Assembly: GCA_964353355.1 (NCBI GenBank)
Contig: CAYGVT010000131.1
Coordinates: 62,001 to 126,000 of the forward strand
DNA: 64,000 bases
Origin: CAYGVT01 sp964353355
Lineage (GTDB): Archaea; Thermoplasmatota; DTKX01; GCA-020343715
Direction: 5' to 3'
Under the pieces are notes generated by a model, which had not been told where the DNA came from, searched no databases, and was given only the letters and a program-made list of their open reading frames with translations. Shown here one piece after another: positions 1-6,919 of the stretch. The translations under genes and the position numbers were made by a program. Positions within the stretch are counted from its first letter, which is position 1; the number at the start of each line of letters is the position of its first letter.

Positions 1-89
1 TCGGGGACGCAAGGGCGTTCTGCACCGCCATGGACGCCGAGGTCGAGCGCGTGCGCGGGCAGAAGGTCAAGCGGAGCCTCTTCAAGTGA
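1..89 (+). CDS. 3' end of an unidentified gene (partial)
   Basis: An open frame enters from the left edge and ends at a TGA at 87-89. It gives only about 28 residues, finishing in a basic tail (KVKRSLFK). That is too little to assign a family. The next gene has its own TATA-like box just after this stop, so the two are probably separate transcripts. Confidence 0.5.
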   Translation, partial: GDARAFCTAMDAEVERVRGQKVKRSLFK

Positions 90-122
90 CGGTGCGGTGG
101 GGCATCCCCCAGACGTGGGGAA

Positions 123-131
123 GCCTTATCT
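123..131 (+). promoter_or_regulatory. TATA box of the translin-family gene
   Basis: CCTTATCTC lies about 27 nt before the ATG at 155. This is the distance expected between an archaeal TATA box and the transcription start, so the transcript is probably leaderless. No purine-rich ribosome binding site precedes the ATG, which agrees. Confidence 0.5.
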
Positions 132-154
132 CCCGCCCCGGGGATTAGCGCCCC

Positions 155-850
155 ATGGAGAACCTCGAGGACATCGGCCGCGAGCTCGAGCGGTTCCTGG
201 ACGAGAAGGAGCGCATGCGCGAGGACATGCTGCGCCGCTCGCGGGAGATCCTTAAGCTCTCTGCCCGCACCATCGCGGCCATGCACCGCGGCGCGTTCGT
301 GGAGGGCGACGTGCTGCGCATCCGGGACATCACCAAGGCGCTCAGGGAGGACCTCAGGGAGCACAAGGACCTCTGGCACTCGGGCGCGCTCGAGGCGTCC
401 CTCCAGGAGGCCGCGGAGGTCGCCATCGTCAACGCCCTCGTCAGGGGGGAGCGCCTCCCGCACCCGGACGACATCGACGTGACCTATCCGGCCTACCTGC
501 TGGGCCTGTGCGACGCCGTGGGCGAGCTGCGGAGGTTCGCGCTGAGCGCCCTCAAGGACGGCGACATCGCCAAGGCCGAGCACGAGGTCGACCGGATGGA
601 GCGCCTCTACCTGGTCATCATGCAGTTCCACTACCCCCAGGCCATCGTGCCCGTCAAGGCCAAGCAGGACCAGGTGCGGGGCATCATCGAGCGCACGCGC
701 GGCGACGTGGCGCTCGCCGCGACCGCGCACCGCACCGCGCTCAGGTTCGAGGCGACGCGCGACGGGGTCGCGGGCAGGGACGAGGGGGACGGCGTCGCCC
801 GTGGGCATGATGGGGAAGGGACGGACGCGGGCGAACGGGACGAGGGCTGA
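155..850 (+). CDS. Translin/TRAX-family protein
   Basis: A 231-residue, largely helical protein. Residues 1-190 look like the archaeal translin family: charged N-terminal helices, then the family hallmark around YLLGLCDAVGELRRFAL, where eukaryotic TRAX carries its acidic nuclease residues, then a helix with regularly spaced Glu/Asp. Eukaryotic translin/TRAX (C3PO) binds and cuts RNA; archaeal relatives form similar octameric shells, so an RNA-processing role is an inference. The last 40 residues are low-complexity Gly/Asp/Arg and look like an extension. The start is the first ATG, with a TATA box 27 nt upstream. It is transcribed alone. Confidence 0.75.
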   Translation: MENLEDIGRELERFLDEKERMREDMLRRSREILKLSARTIAAMHRGAFVEGDVLRIRDITKALREDLREHKDLWHSGALEASLQEAAEVAIVNALVRGERLPHPDDIDVTYPAYLLGLCDAVGELRRFALSALKDGDIAKAEHEVDRMERLYLVIMQFHYPQAIVPVKAKQDQVRGIIERTRGDVALAATAHRTALRFEATRDGVAGRDEGDGVARGHDGEGTDAGERDEG

Positions 851-933
851 GATCAGTCCCCTGGCGCCAGGACGACGAAATCGAAAAGTAGTTAAGCAGG
901 GCGCATCAATTGATATCCGAAGGGGTTGAGCGA

Positions 934-1884
934 GTGCGTCTCCAGGTCGGTCTGCTCGTGGCGGCGATAGCCGCTGCGACCGTGCTTTGCGCCTTGCCCG
1001 CGCCGTGGTACAGCATCAGGGTGGTCGGGCCGAACTTCGAAGACGCCATGGTGCTGGGTGTTCCCGCCGAGGACCAGGAGATCCGGGAGCTCGAGGGCGA
1101 GTGGTCGCTCTGGAAGTACGAGCTCGCGAACTCCTCGTTCGCTCCCGCCGTCCCGCCACCGCCACCGCCAGGAGAGGTGAACCCCTACAACGACCCTCTT
1201 ACGGTGACGTTCCTCACCGAGGCCGACGTCAAGCAGCCCAACGCCGCGACGCTCGAGGTCTACTCGAGCACCTCCGCCCTGTTCGTCTCCGGGATGGCCG
1301 CCGTCGCGGCCGCGTCCTTCGGCGCCTACAACGTCGCGCGGCGCGGTAAGTGGCGCGCGTTCACAGGGGCGACCTACGTGCTGGGCGCGGTGCTGCTGTT
1401 CGCGGCGCCCGCCTACTTCTCCGCTGAGCTCCCCGATGCGATGCGGGAGGACGCGGAGGGGGGCGACGAAGCCTCCTTCGGCGCCGCGTACGAGCCCTAC
1501 ATAGAGCCTGAGACCCCCATCGTCGGCTATTACGTGGACTTCTCGGGCGGCTACAACAACGACGACCCGTTCGCGAGCGAGCAGTTCTCGTACGGGTCGG
1601 GCGTCGGCTGGGCCCTCGCGGGACTGTCCGCAGGGCTCTGCGTGCTCGCGGGCGCGCTGCTCTACGGCGCCCCCCAGTGGGGCTCGGTGAAGGCCCCCAT
1701 CAGGCCACGCGAGGTCTATAAGTACATAGCCGTGCCGGTCGTCACGGGCGCGCCCCACGTGCCCCGCTACCCGAGGCGCGGCGGGAGCTACGGGCACAAC
1801 GCCACCTCGCCAGGGCTCGCCCCTGGGATGAGGAGGACGGGCATCGCGGAGACGCCGCAACCCGTCGACAGGTACGCCAGGTGA
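934..1884 (+). CDS. Four-helix membrane protein of unknown function
   Basis: About 316 residues. A hydrophobic N-terminal helix is followed by a roughly 85-residue extracytoplasmic loop that contains a run of prolines. Two more membrane helices follow near residues 115-165, then an acidic, Tyr/Gly-rich second loop, a fourth helix near 225-250 and a basic C-terminal tail. The GTG at 934 was preferred because AGGGG stands 8 nt upstream; an in-frame TTG at 910 would add 8 residues. I do not recognise a family. The topology resembles a small four-helix envelope protein with two outer loops. It converges on the cyclophilin gene 18 bp downstream. Confidence 0.55.
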   Translation: MRLQVGLLVAAIAAATVLCALPAPWYSIRVVGPNFEDAMVLGVPAEDQEIRELEGEWSLWKYELANSSFAPAVPPPPPPGEVNPYNDPLTVTFLTEADVKQPNAATLEVYSSTSALFVSGMAAVAAASFGAYNVARRGKWRAFTGATYVLGAVLLFAAPAYFSAELPDAMREDAEGGDEASFGAAYEPYIEPETPIVGYYVDFSGGYNNDDPFASEQFSYGSGVGWALAGLSAGLCVLAGALLYGAPQWGSVKAPIRPREVYKYIAVPVVTGAPHVPRYPRRGGSYGHNATSPGLAPGMRRTGIAETPQPVDRYAR

Positions 1885-1902
1885 GGCCAACGCGACCCGG
1901 GC

Positions 1903-2637
1903 TCAATGGCCCTTGATGTAGACTCTTCTCATGAGCACGGTCGAGTACGGCCTGTCGTTGCTCGGATCGGTGGGCAGGGCGTTGATGGCGTCCACGACGT
2001 CCATGCCCTTCGTGACCTTCCCGAACACCGCGTACTCGCCGTCCAGGGAGGAGATGGGCATGCCGCAGATGTAGAACTGCGAGCTCGCCGAGTTCTTGTC
2101 GTCGCTACGCGCCATCGCGAGCGAGCCCCTCTCGTGCTTGAGGGCTCCGGCCGACGCCTCGAAGTCGATGTTCTTCCCCGAGCCGCCACTCCCGTCGCCC
2201 TTGGGGTCGCCGCCCTGGATTATCTTGAACGAACCGGTGTTCACGATGCGGTGGAAGGAGAGCCCGTCGTAGAAGCCCTGCTCGACGAGGGACTTGAAGT
2301 TGGCCGCGGTCTCGGGGCACTTGTCCATGAAAAGCTCCATCTCGAAGGTGCCCTCAGAGGTCTCGACGACGACGGTGGGGTTGCCCTCCTTGGGATTCAT
2401 GACGAACCAGACGACGGCCGCGAGGACCACGATCGCGACCACGAAGACCAGGAGCGAGACTGTCCTGACGGTCTTGCGCTTCCGATTGAGCCCGACCTTC
2501 TCCATCCTCTCCTGGCGCCGGCGGGAGCGCCTGCGCCGCCCGTCCTCGGTCCCGGCGTCCGCCTCGTCCCCGCGCTCCTCCTGCTCCTCGTCCTCCGCCT
2601 CGTCCCCGCGCTCGCTCGGGTCCATCTGCTGGTCCAT
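1903..2637 (-). CDS. Membrane-anchored cyclophilin-type peptidyl-prolyl isomerase
   Basis: 244 residues. The first 50 are highly charged (acidic, then an Arg/Lys cluster), followed by one membrane helix at about 59-80 and a cyclophilin domain from about 88 to the end. Cyclophilin signatures are visible: FHRIV with the catalytic arginine, IQGGDP, SSQFYI and a late VFGKVTKGMDVVDAI segment. The protein should catalyse proline cis-trans isomerisation, and the basic side of the helix suggests the enzyme faces outward to help fold exported proteins. The ATG at 2637 was chosen because GGTGAGGAGC precedes it and a TATA box lies near 2684; an upstream in-frame extension is not family-like. Confidence 0.88.
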   Translation of the reverse strand: MDQQMDPSERGDEAEDEEQEERGDEADAGTEDGRRRRSRRRQERMEKVGLNRKRKTVRTVSLLVFVVAIVVLAAVVWFVMNPKEGNPTVVVETSEGTFEMELFMDKCPETAANFKSLVEQGFYDGLSFHRIVNTGSFKIIQGGDPKGDGSGGSGKNIDFEASAGALKHERGSLAMARSDDKNSASSQFYICGMPISSLDGEYAVFGKVTKGMDVVDAINALPTDPSNDRPYSTVLMRRVYIKGH

Positions 2638-2678
2638 GCTCCTCACCGTGGGTCGGACGGGCGGGATTGCGGTCGCGA

Positions 2679-2690
2679 CGATATAATGCT
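2679..2690 (-). promoter_or_regulatory. TATA box of the cyclophilin gene
   Basis: On the minus strand the sequence reads AGCATTATATCG. Its centre is about 47 nt before the ATG at 2637, predicting a leader of roughly 20 nt that contains the GGTGAGG ribosome binding site. Confidence 0.5.
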
Positions 2691-2784
2691 TTCCAGCGCG
2701 GTCGGACCTGCCAAGTCGATGGCCGTGGGCTCCTGGAACGGGGTGCCTCCACCTACATCCCCCGATTGCGTTCCATGGGCCAGG

Positions 2785-2805
2785 GCATGCCCCCACGGTG
2801 GGGGC
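2785..2805. other. GC-rich dyad in the intergenic region
   Basis: CCCCCAC-G-GTGGGGG forms a perfect inverted repeat in the 260-bp gap between the divergent cyclophilin and zinc-finger genes. There is no T-run after it, so it is not a typical terminator. It could be an operator or chance in GC-rich DNA. Confidence 0.3.
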
Positions 2806-2858
2806 CTACCTTGATGGATGGCGCCGCCACTGGGGCTGTCCAGACACCGCCTGGGAAA

Positions 2859-2868
2859 CCTATAAGTA
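2859..2868 (+). promoter_or_regulatory. TATA box of the zinc-finger gene
   Basis: ACCTATAAGT is a clear archaeal TATA element. It predicts a start site near 2890, just before the AGGGGAG ribosome binding site and the ATG at 2901. Confidence 0.5.
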
Positions 2869-2900
2869 CTTGCGGTGACACAATGGTGGCAGGGGAGCGA

Positions 2901-3194
2901 ATGGACGTCACCTGCCCGATATGTGGCAAGCCCTACAAGATACCTGACGGCAAGGGCCGCTGGATGGTGGGTGACAAGTTCCTCGAGCACAAGGACAGGT
3001 GCACGCTCCCCAAGGCGGACGAGTTCGTCTCCATCGGCGGCCGCGTCGGGGTGGTCATCGAGGTGCACATCGCGGGCCGGACGTACCCCAGGTTCACCGT
3101 GCAGTTCCCGTCGGGACGCGAGGACGTGTTCCCCGCCCACCGCCTCGAGCGGTTCGACGACCAGGCCGAGGGCCGCCGCAGGTTCTACGAGTGA
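2901..3194 (+). CDS. Small C2HC zinc-finger protein with SH3-like tail
   Basis: 97 residues. The N-terminus has Cys5 and Cys8 (CPIC), then His30 and Cys34 (HKDRC), a likely zinc site. The rest (about residues 45-90) is a beta-rich stretch, GRVGVVIEV, then FTVQFPSGREDVFPAHRLERF, whose pattern resembles SH3/KOW barrels that bind nucleic acid or protein. I do not recognise the family. The ATG at 2901 has AGGGGAG close upstream; the in-frame ATG at 2883 would add six residues but lies before the predicted transcription start. It is followed by an independent promoter for the flavoprotein gene. Confidence 0.6.
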   Translation: MDVTCPICGKPYKIPDGKGRWMVGDKFLEHKDRCTLPKADEFVSIGGRVGVVIEVHIAGRTYPRFTVQFPSGREDVFPAHRLERFDDQAEGRRRFYE

Positions 3195-3228
3195 GAGCGC
3201 GCGCCCACCCCGGGGTCGCCCAGGGCCC

Positions 3229-3241
3229 AACCTAGAAATAC
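3229..3241 (+). promoter_or_regulatory. TATA box of the glcD-like gene
   Basis: CCTAGAAATACG is the only AT-rich segment in the gap after 3194. Its centre is about 46 nt before the ATG at 3282, which would give a short leader. Confidence 0.35.
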
Positions 3242-3281
3242 GTGGCAGCCCAATCCCTGGCCAAGGGGTGCTCCCCAGGCC

Positions 3282-4934
3282 ATGGCCCGCAAGGAGGTCG
3301 ACCTCGCCACCAAGCTCGCGGCCCTCGTCGGCGAGGACCGCGTGACGACCGACGACATGGAGCGCACGCTCTACTCGCAGGAGATAGCGAACCTCCCGCC
3401 CGAGGTCGTGTGGGTCTTCCACGTGAAGCCCGACATCGTCGTGCGGCCCGCGACGACCGAGCACGTCTCCGCGGTCATGAGGCTCGCGGACTCGCACGGT
3501 GTGCCGGTCACGCCCAGGGGCGCGGCCTCGCTGGGGCTCGGGGGGGCCATCCCGAGCCGCGGTGGCATCGTGCTCGACATGGCCACGATGAACGCGGTCG
3601 AGTCCGTCGACCCCACGTCCATGTCGGCCACGGTCCAGGCCGGCGTCACATGGGAGGACCTGGCCAAGGCCGCGTCGCTCAAGGGCATGCGCCTCGGGGC
3701 GTACCCCAGCTCCGCCATATCCGCCACGATCGGGGGCTGGATCAGCTCGGGCGGGGTGGGCATAGGCTCTTACAAGTACGGCTCGGCCGCGGACCAGCTC
3801 AGGTGGCTCGAGGTCGTGCTGCCGGACGGCCGTGTGCTGGAGACGGGGTTCCCCGGCGTCGCCCCCAACGCCTCCGGCTACTCCCTCATGCACCTGTTCT
3901 GCGGCGCCGAGGGGACGCTGGGGGTGGTCACGCGCGCGTGCCTGCGGCTGCAGCCGAGGTCGGGCGACATCGTGCCCACGGCCTACGCGTTCGACCGGTT
4001 CCAGGACGCGACCCGTGCGGTGCTGCGGCTCACGCGCGCGCCCGTGGTGCCATACCACATCGCCTTCGTCGACGGCAACCACCTCCTGCACATGCACAAG
4101 CTGGGCGAGCAGGTCCCGGACGCCAACGGCGGCGTCGTGACTGTCGCGCTCGAGGGACACCCCGAGGTCGTGCGAGTCGAGGACCGCGAGGTCGCCTCAG
4201 CGATGGGCGCGGAGGGGGGTCGCCGCCTGTCGGACGAGGAGTCGGCGCGGGCGTGGGAGGAGCGCGCCTACGAGTTCCGCGTCAAGCGGCTCGGGCCTGG
4301 CCTCGTGCCGGGCTCGGTGTTCGTGCCCGCGGCCCGGTTCGAGGCCGCGGCCGAGGACGTCTACGAGGCCATGCGCGAGCTGGGCATGGCGGCGGGCATC
4401 ACGGGCATCGTGGCCGACCGCAACACGGTGGACCTGATGCCCTACTACCTGGTGGACGACCGCAAGCTCGTCAAGAACCTGGCCGTGATGTCGTTCATGA
4501 AGCGCATCACCGACATCGCGCTCGCGCACGGGGGGCGCCCCGTGGGCGTGGGCATGTGGTTCGCGCAGAACCTCGACCGCATGCACGGCCAGGGCGCCGA
4601 CGTGATGCGCGCGGTCAAGCGCGCGCTCGACCCCAAGAACCTCATGAACCCGGGCAAGGTCGTGGAGGTCGGCACCGGTCTGGGCATCGCGGTGCCGGGC
4701 ACGGTCATGGACGCGGGCCTGGGGCTCCTCGGCATCGTCAAGCGGGCGCTCCCCGCGGACACCGAGCCAGGTGAGCTAGCGGGGCCCGGCGGGACGGGGT
4801 GGCGGGAGCTCAAGTCCGCGGACGACGCGGTCGAGTGGGTCGACGGTCGCAAGGAGGGGGCGGGCAGGGAGGAGGGGCCGTCCGGGCGGGACGACAACGG
4901 GGACAGGAAGCCGCCCGCGGACAGGGGGTCGTGA
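3282..4934 (+). CDS. glcD: FAD-linked oxidase, GlcD / D-lactate dehydrogenase type
   Basis: 550 residues. A PCMH-type FAD-binding domain covers about 45-235 (RPATTEHVSAVMRLA, then the Gly-rich PRGAASLGLGGAIPS, and YPSSAISATIGGWISSGGVG). The C-terminal FAD-oxidase C domain ends at the typical ALDPKNLMNPGKV near residue 455. The last 70 residues are a Gly/Glu-rich extension. Such enzymes oxidise 2-hydroxy acids such as D-lactate or glycolate. The next gene starts 7 nt downstream and encodes an iron-sulfur electron acceptor, so the pair probably forms one membrane-associated dehydrogenase passing electrons to quinone or a thiol carrier. The substrate cannot be read from the sequence. Confidence 0.85.
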   Translation: MARKEVDLATKLAALVGEDRVTTDDMERTLYSQEIANLPPEVVWVFHVKPDIVVRPATTEHVSAVMRLADSHGVPVTPRGAASLGLGGAIPSRGGIVLDMATMNAVESVDPTSMSATVQAGVTWEDLAKAASLKGMRLGAYPSSAISATIGGWISSGGVGIGSYKYGSAADQLRWLEVVLPDGRVLETGFPGVAPNASGYSLMHLFCGAEGTLGVVTRACLRLQPRSGDIVPTAYAFDRFQDATRAVLRLTRAPVVPYHIAFVDGNHLLHMHKLGEQVPDANGGVVTVALEGHPEVVRVEDREVASAMGAEGGRRLSDEESARAWEERAYEFRVKRLGPGLVPGSVFVPAARFEAAAEDVYEAMRELGMAAGITGIVADRNTVDLMPYYLVDDRKLVKNLAVMSFMKRITDIALAHGGRPVGVGMWFAQNLDRMHGQGADVMRAVKRALDPKNLMNPGKVVEVGTGLGIAVPGTVMDAGLGLLGIVKRALPADTEPGELAGPGGTGWRELKSADDAVEWVDGRKEGAGREEGPSGRDDNGDRKPPADRGS

Positions 4935-4941
4935 CCGACCC

Positions 4942-6132
4942 ATGACCGAGGACCTGGCCATCGCGGCGGAGCTTGACACCTGCATGCGCTGCGGCTACTG
5001 CAAATCGTCCTGCCCCACGTGGCGCGAGGCGGGCTGGGAATCGGCCTCGCCAAGGGGGAGGGCCTTTTTGCTCGGGCGGATGGCGCGCGCGTCCCCCGTG
5101 GACCGCGCGTTCGGCCTCCGCGCCGAGGTCACGGACCGGTTCTACGAGCACTTCCACCACTGCACGCTGTGCGGCATGTGCTCCGAGGTCTGCGAGGTGT
5201 CCATCCCGCTCCACAGGATCTGGGAGGAGACGCGCGAATCCCTCTCGCGGGCTGGCTGGGGGCCCCTCCCTGGCCACGCCGCGCTCATGGGTTCGCTGCA
5301 CGCGAACCGCAACCCCTACGGCCAGCCGGCGGCCAAGCGGCCGGAGTGGATGGGCGAGCGCCGCCCGCCCCCGAGGGCCGAGGTGGCCTGGTTCGTCGGC
5401 TGCTCGGAGTCCTACAACCAGTTCCAGGCCGCGGAGGCGGGCATGCGCCTTCTCGACGCGGCCAAGGTCCCGTGGACCACGCTCGGGGCAGAGGAGTGGT
5501 GCTGCGGGAACCCCCACGTCAAGACCGGGGTCACCGCCGAGCTGGACGAGCACGCGCGCCACAACGTGGACGCCCTCGAGGCCACGGGGGCCTCGCGCGT
5601 CGTCTCGGGATGCCCTGGCTGCACGCTCAACCTGGGCTCCGTCTACGCGCGCAGGGGGATGGGCGGCGACTTCGAGGTGCTGCACCTGGTCGAGCTGCTC
5701 GCGCGTCTCGTCGACGAGGGCCGCCTCACGCCCTCCGAGCGGTTCGAGGGCCGCGTCATCTACCACGACCCCTGCGAGCTCGGCCGCGTGGGGAGGCGGG
5801 TGTACGCGGCCCCGCGCCGGCTGCTCGACGCGGCCTGCGGCAAGGGCGGGTGGCTCGAGTTCCCCCAGAGCCATGACCTCGCCTCCTGCTGCGGCGGGGG
5901 CGGGGCGTTCAAGGCAGTTGACGACGGGGCCGCGGTGGCCATCGCGGCGCGCAAGCTCGAGCTCGCGGTCGAGCTCGGCGCGGACACGGTCGTGAGCGCG
6001 TGCCCCACTTGCAGGTTCAACCTCAACCACGGCGTGCAGGCGCTCAAGAGGCGGCGTCGCGAGGGCGGTGGGGCGGACAAGGTCAGGCTCAGGGTCATGG
6101 ACATCAAGGAGCTCCTCGAACGCTGCTTGTGA
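4942..6132 (+). CDS. Iron-sulfur oxidoreductase with two CCG domains (GlcF/HdrD-like)
   Basis: 396 residues. Two ferredoxin-type clusters lie at the N-terminus, CMRCGYCKSSCP at about 13-24 and CTLCGMCSEVCEVSIP near 74-88. Two cysteine-rich CCG domains follow: WCCGNP with CPGC, and SCCGGGG with CPTC. In GlcF, LldE-type enzymes and heterodisulfide reductase HdrD these domains bind clusters that accept electrons from a flavoprotein or reduce disulfides. Its position right after the glcD-like gene argues for a flavoprotein plus Fe-S complex. Whether the acceptor is a quinone or a heterodisulfide is open. The ATG at 4942 follows the upstream stop by 7 nt. Confidence 0.85.
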   Translation: MTEDLAIAAELDTCMRCGYCKSSCPTWREAGWESASPRGRAFLLGRMARASPVDRAFGLRAEVTDRFYEHFHHCTLCGMCSEVCEVSIPLHRIWEETRESLSRAGWGPLPGHAALMGSLHANRNPYGQPAAKRPEWMGERRPPPRAEVAWFVGCSESYNQFQAAEAGMRLLDAAKVPWTTLGAEEWCCGNPHVKTGVTAELDEHARHNVDALEATGASRVVSGCPGCTLNLGSVYARRGMGGDFEVLHLVELLARLVDEGRLTPSERFEGRVIYHDPCELGRVGRRVYAAPRRLLDAACGKGGWLEFPQSHDLASCCGGGGAFKAVDDGAAVAIAARKLELAVELGADTVVSACPTCRFNLNHGVQALKRRRREGGGADKVRLRVMDIKELLERCL

Positions 6133-6150
6133 GCGCACTGGAGGACCGGG

Positions 6151-6381
6151 ATGGAAGGCGACGCTGATGGCAGGGCCGCGCGCCCCCGCACGGGGACGGC
6201 CTACGCGGCCGGCGGCGCCGCGCTGGTCGCGGTGGGCGTCCTCGTCGCCCTCCTGGGCGACCGCACGAGCCTCCCCCCGCGGCTCATCCTCCTCATCGCC
6301 GTGGGCACGTCCGTGATCGGGCTACTGGTCGGCTACGGGCTCGGCTTCTACGTGGACCGCCGCGGCCGGTCGGGTCGCTGA
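6151..6381 (+). CDS. Small two-helix membrane protein
   Basis: 76 residues. A short charged N-terminus is followed by two membrane helices at about 18-38 and 45-66, with a basic C-terminus. GGAGG lies 6 nt before the ATG, and the gene begins 18 nt after the Fe-S oxidoreductase stop, so it is probably cotranscribed. It could anchor that complex to the membrane, but this is only inferred from position. No family recognised. Confidence 0.55.
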   Translation: MEGDADGRAARPRTGTAYAAGGAALVAVGVLVALLGDRTSLPPRLILLIAVGTSVIGLLVGYGLGFYVDRRGRSGR

Positions 6382-6499
6382 GCGCGCGCGGGCATGACCC
6401 TCATCGTCGCACGCCCACCCCTTCATGGCCCCTTCCTCTTCAGTCACTGCCGGCCCCCTGCCAGGCAGCCCGCGCACTCGCGCGCGCGCGCCCACAAAG

Positions 6500-6511
6500 C
6501 AATTAAATAAC
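6500..6511 (+). promoter_or_regulatory. TATA box of the A-ATPase operon
   Basis: CAATTAAATAAC is preceded by a purine-rich BRE-like CACAAAG. The centre near 6506 predicts a start near 6532 and a 40-nt leader before the atpH ATG at 6573. It stands out sharply from the surrounding GC repeats (CGCGCGCGCG). Confidence 0.6.
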
Positions 6512-6572
6512 TACCGCCATGCGGCCGCGGGTGGCCCAAGTATAGCCAGCAAGCCCCCGAGAGGTCCCTCAA

Positions 6573-6902
6573 ATGGGCAGAGAGGAGGTCCTCAGGCGCA
6601 TCCGCGAGGCCGAGACCCAGGTCCAGGTCCTGGTCGAGGGGGCGGAGCGGCAGCGCGACGAGATGCTAGCCAAGGCGAGGAGGGACGCTGACAGGACGGT
6701 CGAGGAGGGCATCGCCGCCGCCGACGGGGCCGCGGAGAGGGCCTTCAACGAGGCGCGCGAGACCGCCAGGCGGGCGTCCTTGGTCCGTGTCGAGGAGGGG
6801 AGGAGGGCCGTGGCCTCCAAAAGGACGGCCGCGGAGGCGCACCTGCCCATGGCCGTGGACAGGCTGATAGGGGACTTCGAGCGCACGGTCTCCAATGGAT
6901 GA
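6573..6902 (+). CDS. atpH: A-type ATP synthase subunit H (peripheral stalk)
   Basis: 109 residues, nearly all one amphipathic, charged helix with Ala/Glu/Arg periodicity, as expected for the peripheral-stalk subunit that pairs with subunit E as a right-handed coiled coil. It is the first gene of the operon H-I-K-E-C-F-A-B-D, the standard euryarchaeal order. The TGA is 18 nt before the chosen start of atpI, whose ribosome binding site lies just after the stop. Confidence 0.85.
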   Translation: MGREEVLRRIREAETQVQVLVEGAERQRDEMLAKARRDADRTVEEGIAAADGAAERAFNEARETARRASLVRVEEGRRAVASKRTAAEAHLPMAVDRLIGDFERTVSNG

Positions 6903-6919
6903 GGGGAGGGAGGCGCGCC

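Noticed and set aside
2667..2900. N-terminal extension of the zinc-finger protein
   Set aside because: It reads through the TATA box at 2859 and a GC dyad; the ATG at 2901 follows a ribosome binding site.
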